From: Lachnospiraceae bacterium
GTDB taxonomy: Bacteria > Bacillota > Clostridia > Lachnospirales > Lachnospiraceae
Reading direction: 5' to 3'
DNA: 64,000 bases
NCBI GenBank assembly: GCA_902381685.1
Contig: LR698958.1
Location: forward strand, 1,994,833-2,058,832
Part shown: positions 55,245 through 64,000 of the stretch, piece by piece
Layout of the letters: each line of letters starts with the position of its first letter
How positions within the stretch are numbered: position 1 is the stretch's first letter
Position numbers and translations under genes: made by a program
The notes under the pieces: model-generated
The model's input: the letters and a program-made list of their open reading frames with translations, nothing else
Database searches by the model: none
Told to the model about the DNA's origin: nothing

Positions 55245-55759
55245 CGTGCAGCATCTCTCTCCTTACTCTTTGTCTTCTGTCTTTCTCGGTGCTGTGCCTG
55301 ACGTTCCTTTACCTGAGAGAGTTTTTTCCGTATGGATACTTTTTTGCTTTGCTTCATACTCCAGCCTGTATATTCCTTAAATGCTGCTGTCATAGAATCT
55401 ACATCTCTTGCTTTAAAAAACACATAATAACGGGGCGGTTCTGAAGAGCGGTCTTTTTTCAGACAATAGTCAACATTGTATTTTCTGGCATACTTTTCAA
55501 AGGATTTAATATTTCCGTCTGTAATCTCAATGTTGGAAAGTTCACAGTTCTGCTCCTTGAGTTTCTCCATGCTTTGTTTTCCTTTATAAACTGCCAAATT
55601 TTTTTCTTCCTTAGATACCCCTTTCTTTTGCTTCCTCTGGGATTTCTGCTGTTCCAGCTTTGTCAAAGTTTTTAATAATGCACTTTTTAAAATCTGTGCA
55701 GAAATTTTTCCTCCACGGATACACAGGGACACAACTTTCTCATTGACTTCGTCCTGCAT
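55241..55759 (-). CDS. PcfB family protein
   Basis: A 172-residue protein with MQDEVNEKVVSLCIRGGKIS, a basic linker, SFEKYARKYNVDYCLKKDRS and YYVFFKARDVDSMTAAFKEY, and an Arg/Lys-rich tail. PcfB-like proteins assist the relaxase and coupling protein at oriT. Overlaps the Cys-rich gene upstream by 20 bases. Confidence 0.92.
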   Translation of the reverse strand: MQDEVNEKVVSLCIRGGKISAQILKSALLKTLTKLEQQKSQRKQKKGVSKEEKNLAVYKGKQSMEKLKEQNCELSNIEITDGNIKSFEKYARKYNVDYCLKKDRSSEPPRYYVFFKARDVDSMTAAFKEYTGWSMKQSKKVSIRKKLSQVKERQAQHRERQKTKSKERDAAR

Positions 55760-56021
55760 AGGCTGTTTCTTCCTTTCCTGATTTCTTCTTTCTCATGTTC
55801 TGTAATATTTTCTGCAAACAGTATCCAATACAAGGAGAATGTTTTCCATAAGGGCAACCCACACATTGTCCTGCTTTTTTCGTATCTTTCTCTGGCTGTT
55901 TTGGGAGAAGATAATAGCACTGTTTTCTGGTGCAGCCATTTTTTCGTCTGCTCCAAAAATAGCAGTCCTCACACACCAAAGGTTTGTCCTCTGCGTATTT
56001 TCTCTTATCCGCTTTCTCCAT
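55740..56021 (-). CDS. Cysteine-rich protein of the transfer operon
   Basis: About 93 residues from the ATG at 56021. Eight or nine Cys in a zinc- or cluster-binding pattern (PLVCEDCYFWSRRKNGCTRK, QCVGCPYGKHSPCIGYC). Other frames here (from 55956 and 56098) are shadows. Found upstream of pcfB in related elements; function unknown. Confidence 0.78.
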   Translation of the reverse strand: MEKADKRKYAEDKPLVCEDCYFWSRRKNGCTRKQCYYLLPKQPEKDTKKAGQCVGCPYGKHSPCIGYCLQKILQNMRKKKSGKEETAYAGRSQ

Positions 56022-56151
56022 TTTCCTGATCCTTTCTTTTCTTTTGCAGCATTTCTTCCATCTGGCGATCCGCCTGACCACCTACACGGACACAACAATA
56101 TAAGCCAAATGTCAAAATAACAGCAACTCCAAAAATTATTTTTCCTACCAT
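56005..56151 (-). CDS. 48-residue membrane peptide, DUF3789-like
   Basis: ATG at 56151 with AAAGGAGC upstream. One membrane helix (KIIFGVAVILTFGLYCCV) followed by RVGGQADRQMEEMLQKKRKD, which fits DUF3789-type peptides of these elements. Overlaps the Cys-rich gene start by 17 bases, indicating one operon. Confidence 0.8.
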   Translation of the reverse strand: MVGKIIFGVAVILTFGLYCCVRVGGQADRQMEEMLQKKRKDQENGESG

Positions 56152-56225
56152 ATTTTCTGCTCCTTTAAAAAGAGGCAGCCACAGATTTTCCGTGACCGCC
56201 TTTCCAGTTATGGGAATCTCCCATG

Positions 56226-59200
56226 TTATTTTTTCCTTTTCTTAATCCAGTAATAAGAAGAACCTGCCAGTAACACTGCCATTGCAGATAACAGCACCCA
56301 CAATTCTACTTGGCTGGTATCCCCTGTTTTTGGGGCATTTCCTGTCGGTTTTGATTCCTGTGGCTGTTCCACATTTTCAGAAGGCTTCCTTTCGTCTTTC
56401 ATCACAACCTTCTGGATTTCCCCAGTATCTTTTACTTCAAAGATAATATCCTCTGCTACCAGATACCCGTCTGGTGCAGACACTTCATGAAGCGTATACT
56501 TTCCAATCGGAAGCATCTCGATATAGTGAGGTTTCTCACCAGACGTCCAGCTTTCTACTTCATTGCCTTCCTGATCCAAAATCGTTAATTTTGCACCGGG
56601 AAGTTCTTTTCCTGAAATGTCCGTTTTAGAAATTTCGACTTTCGTAATATCATCTTTCATCTCCACTTTCTGGACTTCTCCTGTATCTGCTACGGTAAAA
56701 GAAATACTTTCTGCTGTTACATAACCATCTGCCGGAAGTGTTTCTTCCAACACATAAGTATGCCCTGCCACCAGTTCTTTGATAACATGTGGTTCTTTTG
56801 CAGAAATCCATTCGTCAATGACCTTTCCCTGCTCATCTTTTACCTGAAGTTTCGCACCTTCTACTTCTTTCCCGTCTGTCAGGGACGTTTTTGTAAATTC
56901 TACGACTGTCGGTACATTCTCAAAAGTAAACTCATAAGATACACACGCTTCCTGACTGTTTTCCGGATCAAAAGTAAATTCTTTTCTCTCTCCTGTCATA
57001 GAAAAGCCCTGTGCCGAAGCTGTTTCTTTGATATAATAAGTATATCCCACTGGTAAATCTGCCTCGAAACGCAGCATTCCCTGTGCATTTGTTGCCTGTT
57101 CCTCAATGACAGTATCTGCCTTCATGATTACGTTTCCCTGTGCATTTTTTATATCTTCCTTGACACAGAGGGCAAATACTGCACCCTGAAGCATACGGTC
57201 TACATCTTTTTCTTTCTTCCACACAATTACTTCCGCTTTCTGACGTTTATTCTGCCAGTCTGTGGAATATGTAATTTCTGCTGTTTCCTGATCACGATAT
57301 AGCAAGTCAATTTCTCTGGCTTCTTTATCCAGCACAAATCCATGTGCTGTTTCTTTCTCCTTTACATAGTATTTTCCAAGTGGCAAACCGGAAATTCTTG
57401 CAACACCTGTGTGATCTGTGGTAATCTCCGCTACCAATTCATCTTTTTTATAGTAATCCTTGCTTTCTCCATCTGCCGCCTGAATATCTTCCCTCACATA
57501 CACTGCAAAAGTAACTTCTTTCAATGAGCCTGACAGATATTCAAATACATGGGAAATCCAGCCTCCAATCTGCTCAAAAACAGATACCTTTTCTAAAAAT
57601 TCACCCTTTTTATTAATCAGGATACTTCCTGTTGGCACGTCATCTTTCATTTCCACTTTCTGAATTTCTTCTGTATCTTCCACGGTAAAGGAAACTTCCT
57701 CTGCCCTCAGATAACCATACGGGGCAGTTTCTTCTCTTAAGGTATACGTTTCTCCAACTTTGAGTCCACGAATGACATGTGCTTCTCCTTTTACAGATTT
57801 CCAACTGTCTACAACTTCCCCGTCTTTATCAAGTACCATAAGGGTTGCCCCGGAAAGTTCTACTCCTGTTGTAACATCGACTTTGGTAATAGAAACTTTT
57901 GTCGGCTGATTTAAAAATTCTGATGTAAGTTCTACCACATCAATCTCTTGTCCCTGATAGGAAAAATCGACATCAAGCACTTGTTCCGAAGATACATAGC
58001 CCGCTGGTGCTTCCAGTTCTTTCACATAATATTTTCCAAATGGCAGATCAAAAGAAAATGTTGCCTTTCCATTTTCCCCTGTTTCAGCTTTCCCAATCAG
58101 TGTATCCGCTTTTACTAAAGTCTGATTTCCTACCTGAATATCTTCTTTCGCATACAATCCAAAGACTGCACCTTTTATTTCTTTTTTTGTTTCTGCATCT
58201 CGCTTTACTACGGAAATTTTTGCTTTCTGACGTTCATTTTTTAACAGGACTTCCTGCTCAATTACAGGAGTTTTCTGATCTTCATATTTGAATATCACTG
58301 TCTGCGGCTCTGGATTTTTCACAAATCCTTCAGGTGCTGTAATCTCTACCAGCTCATACGTTCCAAGTGGTAAATCTGACACACTTGCTTTTCCTTCTTG
58401 ATCTGTTGTAAGGGTAGCAACTTTCGTCCCCTCTGCGTACTCCAATATGCGGTTTCCCTGCTCGTCCTTCTGAGCATCTGCAGTATAAATATCCTCTGCC
58501 GCATACAAATCAAAGACTGCACCGGAAAGATTGATTTCCTGATAAGAAAAGTCTTTATCAAAATCTTCTAAGATTTCTCCCTTTTTTACAATCTGCAATT
58601 CGCCTTTTACTGGGTGATTTTCATATACCATTTCAATAATGACATCTCCTGAAATACTGTCCATCTGATATGCTGTATCAGAAGCTACGGAAACCTCATA
58701 ATAATTTTCATTCAAAGTATAACCGTCTGGTGCTGTGACTTCCTCAATACGGTAATGTCCTGCATCCAAATTCTGAGGAAGAATTAAGTACCCAGTTTCA
58801 TCTGTAAAATAAGACTTATGCACTACCGTTGTAGGATAGGTGGTAACCTGTTCCACATATTTTTTTCTGTCCAAATCATATACCTTAAACTCTGTCCCCT
58901 TTTTGAGTACAGGCTTTTTACTTTCATCGTCCTTTTTTACGATTTTTAACTTTGCCTCAAACTCTTTATCCAGAAGAACTCTCCAGATTTGCGGTGTATC
59001 CGGCTTATGCTCTGTAATACGGACAATAAAGTCTTTTACAGGCTTATAGTTTGGCGGTGTTGTTGTTTCCCTGACCACATACGTTCCATACGGGAGTGGG
59101 ATACTGCAAGCATACCCTCTTTCATCTGTAAATAACTCTGTTGCTCCATTCTCTCCAATTACCACGGGAGTTGCAGAAGCAAAATCATAACTTCCATCTT

Positions 59201-62147
59201 CTTTTTTCTTTAAAGAAGATTCCAAATATGCCTGAAAACCTGCTCCTTTTAAGAGTTCTGCGTCTGTATTCCCATTATTTCCGGCTTTAATTAACTGAAA
59301 CGGCTGTTTTTTCACCTGTTCCTTTACATTGCAAACTCTCTTTACAATGGCAACCGTATCGCCTTCATCATCGCATACCACATCATGCTCAGTTTCATCT
59401 AAGAGATAACCCGCCGGAGGCGTAATCTCCTTGATGTAATAACTTCCTAAATATAAATCCTTTACTTCTGCTTTGCCTTTATCATCAGTTTTTAAAGTCG
59501 CTACCTGTTCGTCCTTCTGATATAAGACTCCAGTTTTCCCATCTGGATGCACGATATTTTCACGGGCATACAGTCCATACACCGCTCCTTTTAAAGACGC
59601 ATCTCCCTGTGGTGTTTTTCCTGTTTCGGCGTCTTCTTTTTCCAAAATAATTTCTGCCTTTACCCTCTCATTTTGAAACGTATGAGAAAAAGAACAATGC
59701 TCTTCTCCTTCTGCATACTGAAAGTCAAAGAAGAACTTCTCGGTTTCCTTTTTTACATACTGAGCAGGCGCCTGCAATTCTTTGATATAATAAGAATATC
59801 CAATAGGAAGGTCTGCCTGATAACTGGCAGTTCCGTTTTCTCCCGTTGTAACTTTCTCAATCAAAGTATCTTTTTTCACCAGCAGATTTCCAGCCTTTCC
59901 ATGTATATCTTCTGCCGTATATAACCCATAAATACCACCCGCCAGTGGATTTTTCGTGTCCTGATCCTCTTTTCTCACGGACACGCTTGCTTTCTGCCTA
60001 TCGTTTACAAATGTTATGGTTTTAAAAACAACTTCCTCATTCTGCCCTGCATAGGATAACGTAACTGTCTGGGATTCTCCCTTGCATACGAAATTTTCAG
60101 GTGCTTTTACTTCCACCACTTTATAAGTACCAAGAGGAAGCTCCGAAAGTGTAACACTTCCATCTTCTCCTGTTTTTAGTCCTTTTTTCACCACAGCACC
60201 TTTTTTATAAGCAACTGTTCCATCTGCTCGGACAATCTCTTTTTCTGCATATACATCATATACAGCACCTTTTTGTTTCTCTTTTGTATAGGAAAAGGTT
60301 ACACCTTCTTCCGTAACGTCTGCTCCTGTCAGAACTTCTCCCTCTTTATAAACGGTTAAGGAAGCAAGCTGTTCCTGATCCGCAACTTCTATCTGTACCG
60401 TCTTTCCTACTTCCAATTTCACACCATAATATTTTGTGTCTAACACATATCCCTGTGGTGCAGAAATTTCTTTTAAGTAAACGGTATCCTGTGTCTTTTC
60501 TATGGTAACGCTGGAAACACCATTTTTATCTGTTGCAGGCATTTCCACAATCAAATCTGTGCAATCTTTATCACGGTATACACCATATACCGCTCCTTCC
60601 ATTTTTTTCTGGCTGCTCTGATCTTTTTTTATAAGTTCTATCTTTGCATTTTTCAGCCACTCTACGGAAAACTCAACATACTGTTCCTGTTCAACTCCTT
60701 CTCCGAATACAAATGCCAAGTCCTGCACACTGTCATTTGTTACCAGCTTATATGCGGAATAATCTTTTGTAATACTTCCCTGCATAGTCGCTGACCAAGA
60801 ACCTTCCACATCTTCCGTCTGTGTAAGCGGCGCACTCAAATAAAACTTCGTTCCGCCCGAAAGTGTTACCCTTGCTCCGGCAGCGCTGTTTTTTCCAGTT
60901 GTAAGATTATGAAACACAACCCCTTTCGGAAGCTGCATGGTAATGGACTGCAAGGAATCTGCAGTAAATGTAATATCCTCTGTCCGCTGTTCCTGCCCTT
61001 CCTGATACGCTTTCACATGATTTTTAGAAAAAGACATGGAAACCTCTGGAATTTCCGGTTTTCCTACACAATAATTGTAAACTTCCATTGCCAAAGATTT
61101 TGCTGTTTCATTTGCTCCGTAAAAAGCATCCGCACTTCCGTAAGCATAAGCTGCAGCTATATGCGTAAGAATGAACTGCTTTCCCTCTGAAAAATCACTG
61201 TGGTGTTTTGCAAAATAGCTTTCTTTTCCTGCCGCTTCTGTCCCATAATAGCAGACCTTTGCAAGCGCTTGATTATCCTCAATTTTTGTAATTGTATAAG
61301 TACCTGTTCCCGGTCCCGGTAAAGACGGCTGGATACAATAAGCGGTGGCATGGACATTCCCATAAGAAATAAAATAAGGCTCTGTCACATAAGTACCCAG
61401 ATCATAATCCTGATAACGATATAACGGACCTTTTGTGATTGTAACTGTCTGTGTTGCCCTTGCTGCCTGATCGGAAGCATTTGCTACAAAAGTAACTGTT
61501 TCTCCTTCTTTTATCTGAAAAAGATCAATCTCCTGTTCTTCTGCCTGTGACAGCACATCATAAAGACCTAACCCGGATTCTTCATCATAAGTATCCTGTT
61601 TCTTACTTTCCTCAAGTACCTGTGAAAATTCATCTTCTGTTAAAATCTGTTCCTCTTTTTGTGACGCATCTTCTTCCTCTTCTGAATTTTTCTCCTGTTT
61701 TCCATGCTCTTTTGACGGTGACGGATTTTCTTTTTCTTTATGCTCGGCAACTGTGATATTTCTAATCACATGGTAGTTCGGCGCTTCCCGAACCGGCTCT
61801 ACAAAATACACTGCCTGATAAGTATCTGCATGGTCTGTATGAAAATCCTGCCCCTTCTGATTTTTCGCTTCATAAAATGTCACTTTTACTTGGTCAGAAT
61901 GAAACTTCATGCCGGAAAAATCTGTCTTTATATCAAAGTCACTGCCTTTTTCCACTTCATAATCCTGCACAGTTACAATCTCATCTTCCTGAAGCTGAGC
62001 TTTTACCTGTTCCAGCGCAGGGTATTGCATTTCATAAGATTTTGGATTTGTTTCTCCTGCATACGCTGTCATCGGCTGCACAACAGAGGTTAAGATTGTA
62101 AGTGCCGAAAGTACACCTGAGAAAATTCTTTTTACTGTTTTTTTCAT
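56226..62147 (-). CDS. Giant cell-wall surface protein with thioester and Cna-B domains
   Basis: About 1973 residues from the ATG at 62147 (a longer frame from 62213 lacks a ribosome site). Signal peptide (LSALTILTSVVQPMTAYA), an N-terminal region with an acidic linker, a thioester-type domain (Cys in HATAYCIQPSLPG; Gln in SVQDLAFVF), then about 13 Cna-B/SpaA-like repeats, each with an aliphatic-Lys start (such as KISVVKRDAETKKEIKGAVF) and a Glu in LxEITAPxGY-like motifs for Lys-Asn isopeptide bonds. It ends with NAPKTGD, a variant LPXTG, membrane helix and KKRKK. Likely adhesin that aids mating contact or host binding. Confidence 0.93.
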   Translation of the reverse strand: MKKTVKRIFSGVLSALTILTSVVQPMTAYAGETNPKSYEMQYPALEQVKAQLQEDEIVTVQDYEVEKGSDFDIKTDFSGMKFHSDQVKVTFYEAKNQKGQDFHTDHADTYQAVYFVEPVREAPNYHVIRNITVAEHKEKENPSPSKEHGKQEKNSEEEEDASQKEEQILTEDEFSQVLEESKKQDTYDEESGLGLYDVLSQAEEQEIDLFQIKEGETVTFVANASDQAARATQTVTITKGPLYRYQDYDLGTYVTEPYFISYGNVHATAYCIQPSLPGPGTGTYTITKIEDNQALAKVCYYGTEAAGKESYFAKHHSDFSEGKQFILTHIAAAYAYGSADAFYGANETAKSLAMEVYNYCVGKPEIPEVSMSFSKNHVKAYQEGQEQRTEDITFTADSLQSITMQLPKGVVFHNLTTGKNSAAGARVTLSGGTKFYLSAPLTQTEDVEGSWSATMQGSITKDYSAYKLVTNDSVQDLAFVFGEGVEQEQYVEFSVEWLKNAKIELIKKDQSSQKKMEGAVYGVYRDKDCTDLIVEMPATDKNGVSSVTIEKTQDTVYLKEISAPQGYVLDTKYYGVKLEVGKTVQIEVADQEQLASLTVYKEGEVLTGADVTEEGVTFSYTKEKQKGAVYDVYAEKEIVRADGTVAYKKGAVVKKGLKTGEDGSVTLSELPLGTYKVVEVKAPENFVCKGESQTVTLSYAGQNEEVVFKTITFVNDRQKASVSVRKEDQDTKNPLAGGIYGLYTAEDIHGKAGNLLVKKDTLIEKVTTGENGTASYQADLPIGYSYYIKELQAPAQYVKKETEKFFFDFQYAEGEEHCSFSHTFQNERVKAEIILEKEDAETGKTPQGDASLKGAVYGLYARENIVHPDGKTGVLYQKDEQVATLKTDDKGKAEVKDLYLGSYYIKEITPPAGYLLDETEHDVVCDDEGDTVAIVKRVCNVKEQVKKQPFQLIKAGNNGNTDAELLKGAGFQAYLESSLKKKEDGSYDFASATPVVIGENGATELFTDERGYACSIPLPYGTYVVRETTTPPNYKPVKDFIVRITEHKPDTPQIWRVLLDKEFEAKLKIVKKDDESKKPVLKKGTEFKVYDLDRKKYVEQVTTYPTTVVHKSYFTDETGYLILPQNLDAGHYRIEEVTAPDGYTLNENYYEVSVASDTAYQMDSISGDVIIEMVYENHPVKGELQIVKKGEILEDFDKDFSYQEINLSGAVFDLYAAEDIYTADAQKDEQGNRILEYAEGTKVATLTTDQEGKASVSDLPLGTYELVEITAPEGFVKNPEPQTVIFKYEDQKTPVIEQEVLLKNERQKAKISVVKRDAETKKEIKGAVFGLYAKEDIQVGNQTLVKADTLIGKAETGENGKATFSFDLPFGKYYVKELEAPAGYVSSEQVLDVDFSYQGQEIDVVELTSEFLNQPTKVSITKVDVTTGVELSGATLMVLDKDGEVVDSWKSVKGEAHVIRGLKVGETYTLREETAPYGYLRAEEVSFTVEDTEEIQKVEMKDDVPTGSILINKKGEFLEKVSVFEQIGGWISHVFEYLSGSLKEVTFAVYVREDIQAADGESKDYYKKDELVAEITTDHTGVARISGLPLGKYYVKEKETAHGFVLDKEAREIDLLYRDQETAEITYSTDWQNKRQKAEVIVWKKEKDVDRMLQGAVFALCVKEDIKNAQGNVIMKADTVIEEQATNAQGMLRFEADLPVGYTYYIKETASAQGFSMTGERKEFTFDPENSQEACVSYEFTFENVPTVVEFTKTSLTDGKEVEGAKLQVKDEQGKVIDEWISAKEPHVIKELVAGHTYVLEETLPADGYVTAESISFTVADTGEVQKVEMKDDITKVEISKTDISGKELPGAKLTILDQEGNEVESWTSGEKPHYIEMLPIGKYTLHEVSAPDGYLVAEDIIFEVKDTGEIQKVVMKDERKPSENVEQPQESKPTGNAPKTGDTSQVELWVLLSAMAVLLAGSSYYWIKKRKK

Positions 62148-62358
62148 ACTTTTCTCTGCCTCTTTTCTATATTTTACTGATACGATGTATTTTATTTCTT
62201 TTTTCCAACTCACTCCCTTCTCTAAATCCTGCCTGTTCTCTTTCCAAATCCGTTCCTACTCCAAATTTCCTTTCGCAGCGTTTTCTCTGATAAGGCAGGC
62301 AGAATGCCCACTCAATATCAGGTATCACTTTGGTCAGGCAATTCAATTTTCAAGGTAC

Positions 62359-62394
62359 AAAAAAGGGATTTTTTTAAGATTTGTGTTATCCCTT
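62359..62394 (-). terminator. Terminator-like hairpin upstream of the surface-protein gene
   Basis: AAGGGAT (62388-62394) pairs with ATCCCTT (62363-62369), followed on the minus strand by TTTTTT, about 210 bases upstream of the surface-protein start. It may be a leader attenuator or the end of an upstream unit. The next 200 bases (to 62593) are AT-rich and carry a near-repeat of AAAAGGGATTTTTTAA, but no gene. Confidence 0.45.
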
Positions 62395-62593
62395 CACTAA
62401 TCGCATATTAGAAAAGGGATTTTTTAACTATTCGAGAAAAACTTTTTCATTTTTTTAAAGAAATGCCTCGTAATTTAAAGCAAAATATTTTATAATAATA
62501 AAAACACCTTACTCTAAAAATATATTTTTTTAATTTTATAATGCAAAAATTTTAAATCTATTTCAATTCAATATGAAACAATGAGGTAAAAGT

Positions 62594-63358
62594 ATGGAAA
62601 AAGAGACTATTTTAAATGAATTAGACGAATTATTGATAGAAGGAAACTCAATACTATCTACAAAATGGACGGAATCAATGGGCATTTATACTTACGTAGA
62701 TGAAGAAAATTACTATAGTTGGCGAACTAAAGTATTATCCTTTTTAAAATTATTTCTCTCTATCGAAAGCGACTATATAAATGTATTTTCAGAATTATCA
62801 GAATCCTCTTTTTCTAACGCCAATATATGTGTGCAGACTCTTCAAAATATAAAAGAATATATCAAAAAAAATTATATCTCTATTGAGCAGAAAAATAATA
62901 TAAAAATAGACGAAATTTTAGACTTGATTTTTACACGTTTTCACAAAATTGCAAGACAATTACAAAGTAGATATAATCACAGAGATACTTTAACTATCGA
63001 TGATGAATATGATGTTCAAGACTTACTTCATGCTCTTTTACAATTATATTTCGATGATATTCGTGCTGAAGAGTGGACTCCCTCTTACGCCGGAAAATGT
63101 GCACGAGTAGATTTTCTATTAAAAAATGAAAAAATCGTCATTGAGGTCAAAAAAACTCGAAAAGGCTTAACCGATAAAGAAATAGGTGATCAACTTATTG
63201 TTGATATTGATCGCTATAAGTCCCATGCAGATTGCCAAAAACTTATTTGTTTTGTTTATGACCCAGAAGCAAGAATTGGAAATCCAATCGGTATTATGAA
63301 AGATCTAAATACTCAACATAATGGATTTGTAACGGTGTATATTAGACCTCTCATATAA
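62594..63358 (+). CDS. PD-(D/E)XK nuclease, DpnII/MboI-like, probable defence gene
   Basis: A 254-residue protein. Helical N-terminus, then a nuclease domain: YDVQDLLHALLQLYFDDIRA, the Asp of CARVDFLLKN and E-x-K in KIVIEVKKTRKG. This matches the DpnII/MboI-type nuclease domain found in defence-like proteins (from memory). No methylase partner is adjacent, so it is not a standard restriction system. AT-rich, unlike the flanking element genes, and on the opposite strand: probably a separate acquisition. Confidence 0.8.
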   Translation: MEKETILNELDELLIEGNSILSTKWTESMGIYTYVDEENYYSWRTKVLSFLKLFLSIESDYINVFSELSESSFSNANICVQTLQNIKEYIKKNYISIEQKNNIKIDEILDLIFTRFHKIARQLQSRYNHRDTLTIDDEYDVQDLLHALLQLYFDDIRAEEWTPSYAGKCARVDFLLKNEKIVIEVKKTRKGLTDKEIGDQLIVDIDRYKSHADCQKLICFVYDPEARIGNPIGIMKDLNTQHNGFVTVYIRPLI

Positions 63359-63383
63359 ATAAGGGGATAGTCTCCCCTTATTT
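63357..63383. terminator. Bidirectional terminator
   Basis: Perfect 11-bp stem AAATAAGGGGA/TCCCCTTATTT between the convergent nuclease and sigma-like genes. Confidence 0.8.
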
Positions 63384-63386
63384 GCT

Positions 63387-63830
63387 CTAAAAAGCACCTC
63401 CTACAATTCCCAAATCATGCAGAATAGAACGCAGTTCTGACAAAATACGTTTTCTTCGATTATAAATAGTCTTCCGGCTACACCCCATAATTTGAGCCGC
63501 ATCTTTGATTGTTACTTCTTCAAAAAATAGCAAATAAATCAAACGGGCATCTTCCTTTGCCAACCGGGCTATTCCTTCCCGTACTTTTGCTTCATACAAC
63601 TTACAAAGTACCGTTTCCTCTGTATCATATTTTTCTTCTTCCAAATCTCCGTATCCATTCAGTGCCTCTAAACTACACACCCTTTGTTTCTTCTGCCTTT
63701 CCATCTGGTATCTTTCTTTTCGTCTGGACTGATACCATTCTAAGTATACTTCTCTGGTCACTTCAATCAGTGAACCGTCGGGCATTCTCAATACATAGCT
63801 TTTTCTCTCTTTTGGCTTTTTCCCTCGCAT
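63387..63830 (-). CDS. Sigma-70-like helix-turn-helix protein
   Basis: A 147-residue protein: a basic N-terminal part (SYVLRMPDGSLIEVTREVYL) and a sigma region 4 helix-turn-helix at the end (RLIYLLFFEEVTIKDAAQIM, CSRKTIYNRRKRILSELR). Such genes regulate the transfer module in related elements. The gene downstream of its neighbour at 63847 has the same fold, so the two may act together. Confidence 0.85.
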   Translation of the reverse strand: MRGKKPKERKSYVLRMPDGSLIEVTREVYLEWYQSRRKERYQMERQKKQRVCSLEALNGYGDLEEEKYDTEETVLCKLYEAKVREGIARLAKEDARLIYLLFFEEVTIKDAAQIMGCSRKTIYNRRKRILSELRSILHDLGIVGGAF

Positions 63831-63846
63831 TCAGTTTTTCCTCCTC

Positions 63847-64000
63847 TTATACAGCCTCTTTCCATTCCATACATTTTTTACGAAGCCGTGTGACTGCTCT
63901 TGTCAGGATTTTTGATACGGCGGCATGAGAAACACCGAGTTTTTCTGCAATTTCACTTTGAGATTTCTGCTCCCAAAAATACTCGAAAACTACTTCTTTC
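63847..64000 (-). CDS. Sigma-like regulator, 3' end only
   Basis: The gene runs in from the right edge. The visible 51 or so codons encode VVFEYFWEQKSQSEIAEKLG and VSHAAVSKILTRAVTRLRKK, a sigma region 4 helix-turn-helix, ending MEWKEAV. Size and start unknown. Confidence 0.75.
   Translation of the reverse strand, partial: KEVVFEYFWEQKSQSEIAEKLGVSHAAVSKILTRAVTRLRKKCMEWKEAV

Larger units (their letters stand above)
6990..64000. mobile_element. Integrative conjugative element, left end and most of its length
   Basis: From the metG junction rightward the genes are those of one large conjugative element: integrase, excisionase, Tn916-like regulators, cargo, mobilisation genes, then a full set of type IV secretion genes (VirB4, PrgI, VirB6, Maff2, VirD4, PcfB), topoisomerase III, a methylase-helicase and a wall hydrolase. 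The right end is not in the window. The AT-rich cargo (about 10.5-26.8 kb) differs visibly in base composition from the conjugation genes and is probably a later acquisition. The left boundary is inferred from the truncated metG and may be off by tens of bases. Confidence 0.85.

Noticed and set aside
55687..56098. Two further frames over the Cys-rich gene (55687-55956, 55793-56098)
   Set aside because: Only the 55740-56021 frame has an orderly Cys pattern and fits the tight overlaps with its neighbours.
1..64000. CRISPR arrays, tRNA or rRNA genes
   Set aside because: No regularly spaced repeats and no cloverleaf or rRNA sequence noticed on either strand.

Overview
The window looks like a low-GC Firmicute of the Lachnospiraceae type (Blautia/Dorea/Mediterraneibacter-like). 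This rests on gene content and style only: rpsF-ssb-rpsR operon, DUF951, class B sortase, GH2 beta-galactosidase, and a large conjugative element of the CD1107/CD1108/CD1115/Maff2/PrgI type. Almost everything is on the minus strand. I read it by eye; no search was run.

Chromosomal part (1-6980): the 5' part of a secreted GH2 beta-galactosidase, a small unknown gene, rpsR/ssb/rpsF, a DUF951 gene, a class B sortase, a type IV antitoxin gene abiEi with only a decayed remnant of its partner abiEii, and the 3' end of metG. The metG piece holds only the C-terminal tRNA-binding domain and is cut off at about 6980-6995, where the mobile element starts.

Integrative conjugative element (about 6990 to beyond 64000): the left end has three 8-bp direct repeats, a tyrosine integrase, an RHH protein, a DUF6462-type excisionase, and Tn916-like HTH and sigma genes. 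Next is a strikingly AT-rich cargo block (about 10.5-26.8 kb). It holds a quorum-sensing-linked peptide locus: agrD, agrB, a radical SAM enzyme, a 51-residue Cys-containing precursor, a terminator, an S8 protease, a peptide ABC exporter and a second radical SAM enzyme. The agrC/agrA pair lies upstream. An XRE regulator and an OmpR-type two-component system with an ABC/FtsX exporter follow. Between them lies an IS whose transposase is itself interrupted by a 255-bp MITE-like insertion. The mobilisation region (27-30 kb) has a possible oriT, mobC, a relaxase and an Rpn-like nuclease. From 30.6 to 56 kb is the conjugation module: YodL/ArdC-type proteins, a giant methylase-helicase, topoisomerase III, DUF4366/DUF4315, an NlpC/P60 wall hydrolase, VirB4, PrgI, an MT-A70 methylase, VirB6, Maff2, VirD4, PcfB. 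A giant Cna-B/thioester surface protein, a DpnII/MboI-like nuclease and sigma-like regulators close the window.

The two most interesting features are: (1) the agr-coupled radical-SAM peptide locus with unannotated agrD and precursor genes; (2) a virB4 gene with two different intervening sequences, a 136-residue mini-intein splitting the Walker A motif and a 354-bp non-coding insert with group I intron-like sequence elements, whose removal restores the family sequence exactly.
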